In this document: positions 36,077-47,187 of the stretch, piece after piece
Layout: each line of letters opens with the position of its first letter
Numbering within the stretch: the stretch's first letter is position 1
Source of the DNA: Hypomyces perniciosus
Taxonomy: Eukaryota > Ascomycota > Sordariomycetes > Hypocreales > Hypocreaceae
Direction: 5' to 3'
Assembly (NCBI GenBank): GCA_008477525.1
Contig: SPDT01000010.1
Span: 868,001 to 932,000, forward strand
DNA length: 64,000 bases
Made by a program: the position numbers and the translations under genes
Notes under the pieces: model-generated
What the model was told of the DNA's origin: nothing
What the model saw: the letters and a program-made list of their open reading frames with translations, nothing else
The model's database searches: none

Positions 36077-37061
36077 ATGTCTTCCAAAAGGAAATCCACA
36101 TCCCTCGGCCTGGAAAGGCGGGTGCGGGCTAGACGCGAAGAAGAATGGGAGCCGGAACCCGATTTGAGCGACGATTCTGAGCAAGAGGACGATTCTGAGG
36201 AGGAAGAGGCTGAAGACAGTGGCGACAGCAGCGATGAGGACGAAGGCTCAGCCGCTGACTCTGATTCAGAGGTATGGTCATATAGCTTCAATCCTCTTTG
36301 AAATAGAGGCTAATTTTCTACAGTCTGCGGAGTCCGAGCAAGACAGTGCGCCCAAAGTCGACTTCTCGTCTATCTCATTCGGCGCATTAGCTCGAGCGCA
36401 AGCTAGCCTACCCCCATCAGAACGGAAACGAAAGACCTCCGAATCAGCAGGCACAGCTACTACCACCACCACAAAAAGGGACCCTCTAAAACGACAATCA
36501 AAGCCCTCGGAGCGTGCAGAGTCAACCAAACGTAGCTCCAAGCATGCCCCGCAAGAAGTAACCTCAAAGCGCCCCGTCACCAGGCGGCGCGAGATCATAC
36601 CCGATCCTCGGCGGAAGTTTCGCGACCCGCGCTTCGATCCGCTAACTGGCAAACTCGATGAGGCGAAGGCTGCGAAGAACTACGCCTTCCTGGATGTGTA
36701 TCGTGACAGTGAGATGGCAGAGTTGCGCGCGCAAATCAAGAAGACCAAGGACCTTACTAGCAAGGACGAGTTGAAGCGGCAGCTCATGTCGATGGAGTCT
36801 AAGAAAAAGGCTCGCCAGAAGAAAGAGGAGGCGACCAGGGTTCTGGAGGAGCATCGCAAGAAGGAGAAGGAGTTGGTGGCGCAGGGCAAGACACCATTCT
36901 ACTTGCGCAAGAGCGAGCAGAAGAAGCAGGTGTTGATGGATCGGTATGCCAGCATGAGCAAGTCTCAGGTTGATAAGGCGATCGAGCGGAAGAGGAAGAA
37001 GGTTTCGTCGAAAGAGAAGAAGGATTTGGTTTTCCTGGAGAGAGCTCAGAGGCGTCACTAA
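36077..37061 (+). CDS. rrp36: rRNA biogenesis protein Rrp36
   Basis: Exons 36077-36271 and 36324-37061; 310 residues. A nucleolar component of the 90S pre-ribosome needed for early cleavages of pre-18S rRNA. The N-terminal 75 residues are extremely acidic (DDSEQEDDSEEEEAED). A short motif SFGALARAQASL follows, then a basic disordered stretch. The conserved Rrp36 core is RDPRFDPLTGKLDEAKAAKNYAFLDVYR. A long charged helix comes next (KKTKDLTSKDELKRQLMSMESK), then GKTPFYLRKSEQKK and a basic end KKVSSKEKKDLVFLERAQRRH. The intron is 52 nt with GTATGG and CTACAG. Convergent with coq8, 194 bp apart. Confidence 0.93.
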
Positions 37062-37255
37062 GTTTACGAAGATCATGATTCAAATTGCATTGATGTTGCC
37101 ACTATGAATAACATCCACAATCCACCTGTATATCCAAGGCTTTTTTCTATCGTTACTCATAATATCTAACGCCTGATAATGTATAAGCGAGGATTTTACA
37201 TGCGCTGTCTATCTAGTATTACACATTGTTACAATGACGGCGATTCCTATCGGGA

Positions 37256-39412
37256 CTACTTGATATAGCCTGATTTGGCCATGCTGTTTGCGAATAATTC
37301 CCGGCATCGCACCTTGCTTTCGAGCCGTGCGCACAAAAGGAATGCACCACTCAGTTTCCGGTGAAGACTGTAGGTCTCTTCTGGGGGTGGTGTCAATCGT
37401 TCATGAAGCATCACAGGAATAAGAGCTTTGACTCGCTCAGTGATGGTCTGGTCTTTGAAGTCGTAGACCTCGGGGGCGGAGGTAAGGAATGGCTCAGCGA
37501 TAGTGAGTACGGACTGAATATGAGCATCCACCATGGCCTTGCTCTCGTGGCCAGTTAGGTAGCCCAGGCCTTCTGAGAACTTCTTGACCCCATCTCGATC
37601 TGAGTGCGAAGCAGCGTTGAGGAGCTGCACGTATTCCGATACGAACTCCTCGGGGTACTCTCGTGAAGCACCAAAGTCAAGGAGTTCGAGCCTGTTGCTC
37701 TCGGCATTGTAGAGGAAGTTGGTCCAGTTGGGATCAGTCTGCATGAACTTGAACTCGGTGATTTCCCGCAGGCAGAGACGTAGCAAGTTTGTTCCAATCC
37801 AGTCGCGCTGCTCTTGTGTAAAGGACTTCACCCGGGTCACGCCGATGCCATCCAGAAAGTCCATTGTCAAGACCTGCTTGCCAGACGCTTCAGGGTAGAC
37901 GTTTGGGGCAACGAAGACGTCCTCTTCCCCTCGAAGGAGCTCCTTATAACGCTTGGCACACTCAGCCTCACGCTCATAGTCGCACTCCCAGCCCAGTTCT
38001 AACCTAGCATTGTCGATCGTCTTGTTGAGATAGAGGCCTCTAGGTAAGAGCTTAGTCGCTGTTAGCAGAATGCCAAGGTTGTCCAGGTCGGAATTGATAG
38101 AATCAGCCACACCAGGGAACTGGATTTTGACGGCTACCCGCTTCCCATTGGATTTAAGTGTAGCTTTATGCACTTGACCAATCGATGCTGCAGCGATGGG
38201 CTTCTCCTCGAATTCACTGAATAGCTCTCGCCAACCAGTGCCAAGGTTCTTGGTCAAGACTCGGTCACGCTGCCATGCTGGCATATAATCGGCTCTGTCT
38301 TGAACTCGCTGTAGCACCTCTTGGATAGGGGCCGGCAACATCTTGGTATCCTGGAAGCTCATCATCTGGCCCAGCTTCAAGGCGGCGCCCCTCATTCGAG
38401 AAAGCTTCGCCACCAACCTCTCCATGTTCTTTCCGCTCAACAAGACAGACCCTTCGCCACCGCCGCCAAAAGCTCTACTGACACTCTCAGTTACGGCGCC
38501 TCCAAGCATTCCGGCAGCGAGGCCGCCGTAGTTCAGAATTCGGCTGAAGCGAGTAGCTGGCACACTGGATTCTCGAAGTTGATACGCAGGAGCACTAGCA
38601 GTTGGTGGCTCAGGAGTAACTGAGTCCTTCACAATCTCGCCCATTTCATTATCCACCTTGACCGCATTTGATGGCTCCGTGGGCGTAGCTTGAGACGGAG
38701 GCGGAGATGAGTCCACATTTTCGGATATTGTGGAAATCGGTGGCTCCAAAGGTTCCAGTTCGCTAACTTTGGTAGTGACCTCGTTGATTTGTGATTCCAG
38801 AGGGGTTGGTGTGGCATTGTCTAGCTCTATGGGAGGCGACCGTGGCCAATGACGCAGAGGATGTTCTTTTGCCGGCCCTCCAACAGGCGTCCTGACATTA
38901 CCCGAAGGGTCTTTTTGCTTGCGTAATGCATCTAAGATCTTGGATCCTCGTGCGGTGTGGAAGATGTTGACATCTATCCCGGGTGGGAGGTCCAATTCAT
39001 CAGACTGGTGTTTCGTCGCACTAGCCGGCTGTTGAACAGTTGTTCCGGAGCGTAGGATGCTATCCACAGAGAAGGGTGAAGATGGGCTCTGTCTCTCTAC
39101 CTTGGCGTCTTCTGCTCCAGGTTCTCGCGTAATATCTTCCGCCGAGTCCGCAGGCCGCGGGCTAGTACCGTTCGCACTTTCGATACCATTGTCACTCTTG
39201 TCGGCAGCTCCGGTCGTATCGCTCGATTCCTTTTGATCTTTCACGGCCACAGATGGCTCTGTAGCGACTCGGCTCCTCAATGTGGTCGCAACACTCGAGT
39301 TCTTGCTGTAGACATCGAGCTGTCGCCCTCGAAGCGCAACATGCTTGGATGCGACCGACCGTGAGGCATTGAGGACTGCCGCGAGGTCGATCGCAAGATC
39401 CACGAACCTCAT
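37256..39412 (-). CDS. coq8: Coenzyme Q biosynthesis atypical kinase Coq8 (ABC1/ADCK3/UbiB family)
   Basis: Single exon, 718 residues. A mitochondrial inner-membrane/matrix ATPase-kinase that supports assembly of the CoQ synthome. The N-terminus is presequence-like (VLNASRSVASKHVALRGRQL). A long variable Ser/Pro/Glu-rich linker (about residues 50-290) accounts for the extra length. The UbiB core has the family signatures: KLGQMMSFQD (KxGQ helix), the A-rich nucleotide loop AAASIGQVHKA, VAVKIQFPGV with the lysine, FKFMQTDPNWTNFLY, and LLDFGASREYPEEFV. All key residues are present. The codons are normal and there is no intron. Confidence 0.95.
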   Translation of the reverse strand: MRFVDLAIDLAAVLNASRSVASKHVALRGRQLDVYSKNSSVATTLRSRVATEPSVAVKDQKESSDTTGAADKSDNGIESANGTSPRPADSAEDITREPGAEDAKVERQSPSSPFSVDSILRSGTTVQQPASATKHQSDELDLPPGIDVNIFHTARGSKILDALRKQKDPSGNVRTPVGGPAKEHPLRHWPRSPPIELDNATPTPLESQINEVTTKVSELEPLEPPISTISENVDSSPPPSQATPTEPSNAVKVDNEMGEIVKDSVTPEPPTASAPAYQLRESSVPATRFSRILNYGGLAAGMLGGAVTESVSRAFGGGGEGSVLLSGKNMERLVAKLSRMRGAALKLGQMMSFQDTKMLPAPIQEVLQRVQDRADYMPAWQRDRVLTKNLGTGWRELFSEFEEKPIAAASIGQVHKATLKSNGKRVAVKIQFPGVADSINSDLDNLGILLTATKLLPRGLYLNKTIDNARLELGWECDYEREAECAKRYKELLRGEEDVFVAPNVYPEASGKQVLTMDFLDGIGVTRVKSFTQEQRDWIGTNLLRLCLREITEFKFMQTDPNWTNFLYNAESNRLELLDFGASREYPEEFVSEYVQLLNAASHSDRDGVKKFSEGLGYLTGHESKAMVDAHIQSVLTIAEPFLTSAPEVYDFKDQTITERVKALIPVMLHERLTPPPEETYSLHRKLSGAFLLCARLESKVRCRELFANSMAKSGYIK

Positions 39413-39980
39413 GTGGACTGGGCAGCCTCGGCTTGCCGGGCACGTTGACGGGCAACTTTTTTAAGGCGCTTGGCAACGGAGTTTGGGGATGCAAGTCAAA
39501 AGAGTCTGCAGGTCGTCTGGAGATATGTATCATATGCCGCCGAATTGAACCGTATGCAGTTAAGCGGGCGATTGATTAGCAGCTCTGAGGAGCTTAGGCG
39601 CTGGATGGAATACATGTCGCATGTCGCAAACCACGAATAGGCCTTGTTCCTCGCCTCATGCAATTATTTTGCTATGAGGTTTTGTACATATTATTATTAC
39701 TAGTAGTTTATTGAAGTTCCCTACACTGAAACCATCTTGAATAACCTCACTTTGCCCAAACCTTCAGTGACAGAGTTACCCTTCTCTCCAATTGATAAAT
39801 GGGCGCGTTGACCCCATCAATCCCGCAAATAGTATACACGCTTGCTCGAGTTCCTGTCGCCAGTTTCATGATTCATTAGCCTAGTGGCATTTGTCAGTTC
39901 CATACCCGAATCCAACCCATAACCTTTCCTTTATATGCATAGAGCCCATACTCTCCATCATGCCTCACTCAGTAGAGGAA
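39413..39980. other. Spacer between ess2 (3' end) and coq8 (5' end)
   Basis: Contains coq8 upstream DNA and the ess2 3' UTR. A TATTATTATTAC run lies near 39690. No coding frame. Confidence 0.5.
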
Positions 39981-41315
39981 TCAACTTGGTTTTGGGGTTG
40001 GCCTGCTGATGCTCTTCAAAAGAGACCCTCGAGGCCTCATCGGAGTTGATTGTGCAAAAGAGTCCCCCAAATTTCCCCTTCGTGGAGTAGCCATCTTACT
40101 CAATAATCTCTGAGCAGCGGGCGTTAGATTCCCCGAAACTCGCGGGCTGCTGATGAATTTTGGTGTCTCCATTTTCCCAATCCTCCCAGTGAGACCATTT
40201 CTCGCTGAATCGCTCTTAGATTTCGATATCCTTTCTACCATGCGCTCATGCAAAGCCTCTCGCTTCCTTTGATCTTGTATTCTGAAGGGGTTTGTTGCAT
40301 CACTAGGCCCCAAGCTTAGTAACGGAGGCGCAATTGAAGGTTCGGGCTCGTCGTCGTCTTCATCATCCACGAATGCGTAACCGTTCACTCTGGGTGTTTC
40401 GCCTCCACCAACACTCGAATCTTGGTCCCGTTGCCGTGGCTTTCCTGCAATGGCGTCCCGGACCGACGTTAAAGTAGGGGATGGTGGCCTTTGTGGAATA
40501 TGAGGCTCCGGTATCCTTGTGTTTTCGTAGATGATTGATCTTGGCGCCATTCGTGATAGTTCCTCAGCCTTTTCTGCCATCGTCTGGACGCCGTCTGCCA
40601 AACCCTCGGGTTCAAACATTAAGCCGTTCTTTGGAGCCGCTTTCCAGCTGTCTGGTCGTGCGGGCCGCTCCTCAATATCCTTGATCGCTAGCCTGTCCCT
40701 CTTGAATCCATCGTCTACAAGGCTTCTTGTCTTCTCAAGCCTGTCCTCCACCTGCTTCTGCGCGATCATCTGTTTAGAAGGGAGTTTGTTGTTGCGCCAA
40801 AGCCAGGCGTATTTTCCCACCCTTTTCCGGTTCTGCTTGTCTATCAACTTGTAGAAGCTCTCATTGTCTTCGCTTGTATAGGTTGCTTGGAATTGGGATA
40901 AGCTCATGTTGATGTCTAGCTGCGGCTTATCTTCGACAACGGTTGTCGCCACTGAAGCTGGCGTATCGCCAACGAAGTTGGTTGGCGTCTGACCGCCATG
41001 ATTTGTTGCTCTAGGCCTTGAGTGATTTCCTCTCCTACCAGGGGTCATAACTTGTCGCATTCTCCGGCTAGCACTAGCTATCCACGCGGCATCTTTGGAT
41101 TCGACGGCATCCAGGTACTCCTGCTGGATTTGAGTCTCGAGTAGCCCTGGGAAGAAATCTCTCGCGATAATTTGGGAAAGTGCTTCAGTGTAAGATTCTT
41201 CATCCAGAATTTTCTTGGGCCTCTTAATCTTCTTTGGCGGCGGGGGAGGAGGCATCAAATCCATGTCGCATCTCTTTCGCACCAAGGCGTTCGAGGGCCC
41301 TGATGAGGACTCCAT
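39981..41315 (-). CDS. Spliceosome-associated protein Ess2 (ES2/DGCR14/Bis1 family)
   Basis: Single exon; 444 residues from the chosen start MESSSGPSNALVRKR. A nuclear protein found with late spliceosomes (human ESS2) and, in fission yeast (Bis1), linked to stress and nuclear-envelope functions. Signature stretches: MPPPPPPKKIKRPKKILDEESYTEALSQII, ARDFFPGLLE, PASVATTV, LSQFQATYTSEDNESFYKLID, KYAWLWRNNKLPS, KNGLMFEPEGL and VNGYAFVDDED. The C-terminal part is basic (LTPAAQRLLSKMATPRRG). An in-frame ATG lies further upstream at 41408. I preferred 41315 because family members begin shortly before the poly-proline box and the extra 31 residues look like leader. Confidence 0.9.
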   Translation of the reverse strand: MESSSGPSNALVRKRCDMDLMPPPPPPKKIKRPKKILDEESYTEALSQIIARDFFPGLLETQIQQEYLDAVESKDAAWIASASRRMRQVMTPGRRGNHSRPRATNHGGQTPTNFVGDTPASVATTVVEDKPQLDINMSLSQFQATYTSEDNESFYKLIDKQNRKRVGKYAWLWRNNKLPSKQMIAQKQVEDRLEKTRSLVDDGFKRDRLAIKDIEERPARPDSWKAAPKNGLMFEPEGLADGVQTMAEKAEELSRMAPRSIIYENTRIPEPHIPQRPPSPTLTSVRDAIAGKPRQRDQDSSVGGGETPRVNGYAFVDDEDDDEPEPSIAPPLLSLGPSDATNPFRIQDQRKREALHERMVERISKSKSDSARNGLTGRIGKMETPKFISSPRVSGNLTPAAQRLLSKMATPRRGNLGDSFAQSTPMRPRGSLLKSISRPTPKPS

Positions 41316-42054
41316 AGCTGGTGAGAGACCAACGCTATCTGCAGGTAGGGGATATTTTGAGATATAGCGACTCCCAAAAATACGGTGAAAGCTTGGGGGA
41401 ACGCGCACGCTCGAGGAAGATGTTTGTTCGCAACAAGCGAGTGCTGTCCGTTGATGAAAAGAGTTGAAGGTTTAAGTTTCAATGAGCAGAGCTTCAAATC
41501 CGCCTCCATACAGGGATAGTAAATCACAGGCCCCACTAGAAGCTGCATGCATCTATCCGATCAGCAGATGGCCCAAGCGGGCCAAAATGGAGGCGTAACT
41601 TTAGCCTTTAGGGCTGGCAGTTGTTTCTGGCAGCATCCACAGGGCACATGGTGGCGGCAATAGCACCAGCGACAACGCCATGTACAGGGGTAACAAGCCT
41701 ATAATGTTACCCTGTCTTACAGCCCGAAGGTTCGGTGCGACAGCAGCCCCTCGTTCAAATGTCTTCTTGGCCCAATCCAGAATTGCTCCAAAATCGTCTT
41801 TCTTATCAGATTCTCCGGAGCGTATGCACTCACTCCCATTCACTTAACAACTCCTCCTCACGTGCTGGACATCGCTCGCTCCGTGACTCTTGTCACACCG
41901 GCTACTTGGACACAGAGTATTGTTTCTTTTATCTTCTTTGAAATCGTATCCATTACATCCCGGGGCATCGATCCTCAGGGTCTGGCGCACTCCCTGTCGC
42001 CTGTACGTCAATTCTTAGGATACCCCCGCGAGCTCGAGCCCTAGCATCCTCGCC
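41316..42054. other. Divergent region between ess2 and ppt1
   Basis: Shared promoter region. A minus-strand frame (41601-41843) encodes a hydrophobic C-terminus but lacks supporting signals. A CT-rich leader lies before the ppt1 start. Confidence 0.45.
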
Positions 42055-43850
42055 ATGTCACAACAAGCCGTCGACCTCAAAAACCAGGGAAACAAGGCGT
42101 TTGCCGCTGGTGATTGGCCTACGGCGATCGGCTTTTACTCCAAGGCCATCGATGTCCACGCCACAGAGCCTACGTTTTTCACAAACCGAGCCCAAGTTCG
42201 CGAACCCAACCCCTCCAAGCCTTGCTATCCTGGCGTCGTGTGACAAAGTTGATGACCCTTGTTTGTTAGGCATACATTAAATCCGAGGCGTTTGGATATG
42301 CCATTGCCGATGCCACAAAAGCTCTCGAGCTTAACCCGAAGCTAGTCAAGGTAGGCACCCCCTGACAAACAACAAGAGTGACGAGGCTGAACTTGTGGTC
42401 TTGGTATAGGCTTACTTCCGCCGAGGTCTTGCTCACGCTGCGATCCTCAGACCCAAAGAGGCCCTTGAAGATTTCAAGGAATGTGTCCGGCTAGACCCCA
42501 ATAACAAAGATGCGAGACTCAAGCTGGAAGAATGCAAAAAAATTGTACGACAATTGGCCTTCTTTGCGGCCATCGAAATCGGCGAGGAGCCTTCAGCTGC
42601 AGAGGGACTCGACTTGGACTCGATGGTCGTTGAGGATGATTACGATGGAGCCCGGCTTGGAAACGAGATGACCCAGGAGTTCATTGACGACATGACAGAG
42701 AGATTCAAGAACGGCAAGACCATTGCTCGGAAATACGTCTATCAAATTCTTCTGGCAGTGAAGAAGATCGTGTACGATGAGCCGACCATGGTGGAAATGG
42801 AGATCCCAGAAGACGTTGAACTTACCGTTTGTGGTGATACCCATGGTGAGTTGATTCGCATCCTAAGCCGTCTGCGACTACTAACTCTTCAATCAGGCCA
42901 GTACTTTGATCTGATGGAACTGTTCAGGAGGAACGGTGCGCCGAATGACAAGCACTGGTATTTGTTCAACGGTGATTTCGTCGATAGAGGGTCGTGGTCA
43001 ACCGAGATCGCCTTGTTGTTGTACGCCTACAAATGGCTGCGGCCCAACTGCTTCTTCCTGAACCGAGGAAACCATGAGACGGATGATATGAACAAAGTTT
43101 ACGGCTTCGAAGGAGAATGCAAAGCCAAGTACAACGAAAGGTATTGGGGATTTACCACACCTAGCTCTGCATTCTGCTGAAACGGACGTGCTGACATTTG
43201 CCGTAGAGTCTTCAAGCTATTCTCTGAAAGTTTTTCTGCGTTGGCTTTGGCGACACTGATTGGAAAGAAATATTTGGTCCTCCACGGCGGTCTATTTTCC
43301 GATGATAAGGTCACACTGGATGATATTCGTAAGCTTAACAGGCACGGGCAACGGCAACCGGGCCAGTCGGGTCTGATGATGGAGATGCTATGGACCGATC
43401 CCCAAAACGAGCCGGGCCGTGGACCCAGCAAGCGAGGCGTCGGCATGCAGTTCGGACCAGACGTCACCAAAAGGTTCTGCGAAAACAACGGTCTCGAGGC
43501 CGTCATCCGAAGTCACGAGGTACGCATGGACGGTTACGAAGTTCAGCATGACGGCAGATGTATTACAGGTGTGTTTCCCCCTCATCTCCCAATATATTTC
43601 CACCAGCCATGCTAATCGTTTCATTAGTCTTCTCCGCCCCGAGATACTGCGACTCAACCGAGAACAGGGGCGCTTACATCAATATCGGACCCGACTATAA
43701 GCTCAAGTATGAGCAGTTTGATGCGGTACCCCATCCGGATATCAAGCCCATGGTGAGTCTCGCTGGCTGCGTATCTGTTGTGACCGCATAGAGTGCTAAC
43801 TCCTCAATCAGGCATATGCCCAAAGTTCTCTCATGTCATCTTTGATGTAA
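42055..43850 (+). CDS. ppt1: Serine/threonine protein phosphatase PP5 with TPR domain (Ppt1)
   Basis: Seven exons: 42055-42195, 42270-42350, 42410-42845, 42897-43140, 43207-43568, 43628-43752 and 43812-43850; 475 residues. An Hsp90-associated phosphatase. Three TPR motifs lie at about residues 5-110 (DLKNQGNKAFAAGDW, AYIKSEAFGYAIADATKALE, AYFRRGLAHAAILRPKEALE). The catalytic PPP motifs are CGDTHGQYFDL, NGDFVDRGSWS, NRGNHETDDMNKVYGF, LVLHGGLF, IRSHEV and FSAPRYCD. The C-terminal helix ends AYAQSSLMSSLM, the autoinhibitory tail type seen in PP5. All introns keep phase; exon 3 ends one base into the Gly of the GDTHG motif. Divergent from ess2 and convergent with pop8. Confidence 0.96.
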
Positions 43851-44035
43851 TATTGATAAGATGAAAGATGAAGTGAGATCTTAGTCCGGAGTATTGGGAA
43901 CCCAACCAATGCGATATCATGAAGATGTATAAAGACGACCAAAAAAAGTAAAACCTGAAAAGTGATGGATGGGATGTGGGCGCTTAGATACCCGTGTAGA
44001 CCGAGTGTTTTGGTTAATACAACCCTCCCAATATC

Positions 44036-44470
44036 TCAGCTGTTCCAAAGCTGATCTTGACCATCGCTTCCAACCATCATCCCAAGCCAGTCGGAGCATT
44101 TCTTAATGCGAAGAAGGCACTGAACGCCGCCATCACTCGTGCCTTTCCAGGCTGTAATAGCTGCAGCAAATGGGCCGAGGTCTTGTCGGGGAACTCGCAC
44201 CCAACATTCAGAGCCATTGACTTTGAGTATATCTAGAGGTACTGCCGCGCCAGTGAGTCCTAGGAATTGCCGAAGTGCTGCTGTGCAGTAAGATTTGACC
44301 TGGAGGTTGTCGAGTTCAACGGCCTCATTAGGGTGATCCGTGACGAGTTCAAGGTGTGCGTAGGAGAAGGGGGGTGATTTTATGGTGCATGTGAGGATGT
44401 CATGGGACTTTTCGGATCTGGCGTTCTCAGAGACCGGTCTTTCAATGCTGGGATTTGTACTCGGCGCCAT
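44036..44470 (-). CDS. pop8: Ribonuclease P/MRP protein subunit Pop8
   Basis: Single exon, 144 residues from MAPSTNPSIERP. A component of RNase P (tRNA 5' processing) and RNase MRP (pre-rRNA cleavage). Resembles fungal Pop8 in length and core: ILTCTIKSPPFSYAHLELVT, then LDNLQVKSYCTAALRQFLGL, then PLDILKVNGSECWVRVPRQD and FAAAITAWKG (the Alba-like/Pop5-like fold). An upstream in-frame ATG would add 28 residues of leader-like sequence and is not chosen. The assignment rests on motif memory rather than a search. Confidence 0.8.
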   Translation of the reverse strand: MAPSTNPSIERPVSENARSEKSHDILTCTIKSPPFSYAHLELVTDHPNEAVELDNLQVKSYCTAALRQFLGLTGAAVPLDILKVNGSECWVRVPRQDLGPFAAAITAWKGTSDGGVQCLLRIKKCSDWLGMMVGSDGQDQLWNS

Positions 44471-44968
44471 TATGGAATGAAGTTGTCTATATGAGGATAT
44501 TTTGCAGATAAAACTAGCGATGTTGAGGATAGTAGTACTTCGAAGTTGAGGCAATCTCCTCTTTGTTGCACATTGCGGTTAGATGCATGAATCTATCTAA
44601 GTCAACCTACGTTGTCGCGCGACGCCGCATGTCAGGTTTTTCTAAAAAAAAATAAAAAATCTGATGGAGACATGCGGTACGGCATATGATTGAAGATAAA
44701 ATAGGAATTATTGGGTCAATTAAATCTAGCAACAGGAAAATAACCTCTCGCCACGAAGTAACTAAACGGCCCCTGTCTGTTGTTGATATAATGGGGTGGT
44801 GTAGTACTTCATCCTGTGGCGTTGGGCGGGAATAATTCCGCCCCCGTTTCAATTGTAACCCTTTCCGCCAAAAAAGCCAGACCTACGGAGTAGTTGCATC
44901 CTCAGCCTCATCCCCTACATCTACAGCCTCGTCAAGGCCCAGACGTCCGCCATCACCACTCAGCAAAC
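44471..44968. promoter_or_regulatory. Divergent promoter region between pop8 and spt4
   Basis: Contains an A-rich run (44641-44660) and a TACGGAGTAG motif (44884-44893) shortly upstream of spt4, one of the few GTAC-type motifs close to a start codon. No coding frame. Confidence 0.5.
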
Positions 44969-45463
44969 ATGTCTAACTTCGTCACGCCTGGACAGCAGCG
45001 CTACCTCCGCGCCTGCATGGTTTGCTCTATCGTCATGACCTACAGCGTATGTCATGTCACATTGCGCATTCACATCTCCCAAACATTCCTTGGACACAAA
45101 CTAACATAAAACCACGTTCAGCGCTTCCGCGACGAGGGCTGCCCCAACTGCGAAGAGTTTCTCCACCTGGCCGGCTCGCAGGATCAGATCGAAAGCTGCA
45201 CGTCGCAGGTCTTTGAGGGGTTGATCACGCTGGCCAACCCAGCCAAGTCGTGGGTTGCGAAGTGGCAGCGGTTGGACAACTATGTGCCTGGTGTGTATGC
45301 GATCAAGGTTTCGGGCCAGTTACCGGATGAGATTAGGTCTTCGCTGGAGGACGAGTATAGGATACAATACATCCCGTATGTTGAAAGACATGTGGACTAT
45401 TGTTCGATGATGAGCTGACAAGATTGTAGGCGAGATGGTACCGAAACCGAGGCGGACGCATGA
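44969..45463 (+). CDS. spt4: Transcription elongation factor Spt4
   Basis: Exons 44969-45046, 45122-45375 and 45430-45463; 121 residues. Small zinc protein that pairs with Spt5 (DSIF) to promote RNA polymerase processivity. The zinc ligands are in RACMVC (exon 1) and CPNC (exon 2, [11 protein letters not shown]). Downstream core: [27 protein letters not shown] and [16 protein letters not shown]. The last splice (45375/45430) gives [12 protein letters not shown] and removes an internal extension that would otherwise read into intron. Convergent with kin17. Confidence 0.95.
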
Positions 45464-45688
45464 TGGACCGATGTTTACAGATGGATATTTTGTTTAGCGG
45501 CTAGGGCGAACATGGCGTTGTGACGATAATTTAGATTACTGGATGGTCAAGGAAATCATATGCACTATTTCATCACTGTGGTATCTATGAGGACTTTCCA
45601 TGCGTTTCTGCATCATGTTCCAATGCCCTTGTGCAAAACCCCAACTCCGTTCAAACGCCGTAGAAACATTATTGCCAGGTCATCATCT

Positions 45689-46742
45689 CTAGTTGTTTCT
45701 TTGCTTTTTGCCACCCGGCATCCCGAAACCAGCCGATTCTCTTGACCTCTTCTTGTCCATCTCTTCCTTCATGATTCTCTCTGCTTCACTCATCTTCTTG
45801 GGTTGTTGTAATACTGAGCCTTTCTTCGATCCCGACGCCAGAGCGTTCTTCTTCGCTTGTGCAAAGACATTCTTGGTCTGTGGTTTGCTGCCAAGCTTCA
45901 TTGATAAACCGCCGAAGCCGCTTGGCTTTTGCGACTCGCTTGTGCTATCAGAATTCAACTCCTGAGCTCTACCATTGTCGCATGGTCCCTCAGTCTTTTC
46001 ATTCTCCCCAGATTTTGTTTCTGTACCCTCTGCCTTCGGTTTTCCGCCAAACGATAGCGTGATCTTCTCGCCTTCTTGTCTTTTCAGTTCACGGTCTTCT
46101 GTCTCGTCATCTTTATCGTCGTCGCGGTTGGAGGCGTTCTGCTGAGCTCGTCGGATTTGTTCTCGAATCATGCGCTGTTCAACCTCCTCGTCGCCTTGGT
46201 CCTGAGCTTCTTTCCGCCTCAGTGCTTCTTGTCGTCGTAGGGCTTCCGGCGAGTTGTCGATCCAGCTAATGTGGATGCCCTTTTCCGTCTCTTCAACTCG
46301 ACACATTCCCTCCCTCCCCAGATATTTCGCAAACTCTGTTAGTGAGGGCCACTTCGTTGCGTTCATGTGGATGTGTTCCTACAGTCAAGTTAGCGACTGA
46401 TCGTCAAGTATGCCTTCGTTGAGTAGCTTGACCTACCTTATTGGCGATGTATTCTTGGTAGAAATGATTGATTTGAACCTGCTTTTCGCCATGACCCGTC
46501 TTCAATAGTTGCAAGAAGTCTTTCAGAAACTCATCGCTGAATTGGTTGATGTACTTCTTCGGATCCTCGCCGACAATGATCATCTGCCGTACGTGGCTCT
46601 CGGATTGCGTATGCATTTTGAATCCATTGGCATCTCTGCACTGCTTCTCGCAAACTTGGCAGTACCATCTCAGGCGCTGAAGGCCTTTTGACTTGAGCTT
46701 GTTGTTCAAGTACTTGGTAGAGCCTACCTCGGCTTTCGGCAT
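45689..46742 (-). CDS. KIN17-like nucleic-acid-binding protein
   Basis: Exons 46742-46437 and 46378-45689 on the minus strand; 331 residues. A nuclear DNA/RNA-binding protein linked to DNA damage response, replication and spliceosomal B complexes. A CCHH-type zinc finger sits near the start (WYCQVCEKQCRDANGFKMHTQSESH). The winged-helix KIN17 core follows (IINQ-like QINHFYQEYIANK, join EHIHMNATKWPSLTEFAKYL, CRVEETEKGIHISWID). Then comes a long coiled Glu/Arg region (ALRRQEALRRKEAQDQ) and a basic end. The C-terminal SH3-like/KOW tandem of animal KIN17 is absent, the usual case in fungi. Intron 58 nt, GTAGGT with CTAAC branch and TGTAG acceptor. Confidence 0.93.
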
Positions 46743-47187
46743 GGTTGATAATTCCCGGCGCTCAAATGGCTGGACGGATATGCAAGGCTCGATTCGAAGT
46801 TCGTCGCTATAGCTGCGGTAAATAGAAACTGATTCCTATTGTTGCAAGGAGGCTTTTAGACTTGTATTTGCTTCTGTGGTACGTGTCGTGGTTGAAGTTC
46901 AAATCATTGTCAGCCTTGCATGCTAGAAGTGGGGCCTTATCTTATCTTGCCACGCTTTAACAATTGCCGAAATTCTTCCGGTGACACTGTCAGCCTCATT
47001 CAGGCTCCAGCAGTCCTCATTCACTTCCAACTTCTCCAACTTTAAACTATTCGTATCCTTCCAGCGAGTTTTCAACTCTACGAACAGTCACTTCTCTTCT
47101 CCATCTTTCCCACCGATTTTTTTTGTAGATTTCCACTTCAGCGCCACGATTTGCGATACATAGTGTGATACCGACCCGCATCACAAC
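46743..47187. promoter_or_regulatory. Divergent promoter region between kin17 and yju2
   Basis: Shared upstream DNA. A CT-rich leader (about 47020-47140) precedes yju2. No other feature. Confidence 0.5.

Noticed and set aside
41601..41843. 80-residue minus-strand frame with a hydrophobic C-terminus between ess2 and ppt1
   Set aside because: Short, no family likeness, no good leader, and the only intron-like signals inside it are too close together; could be chance in a promoter region.
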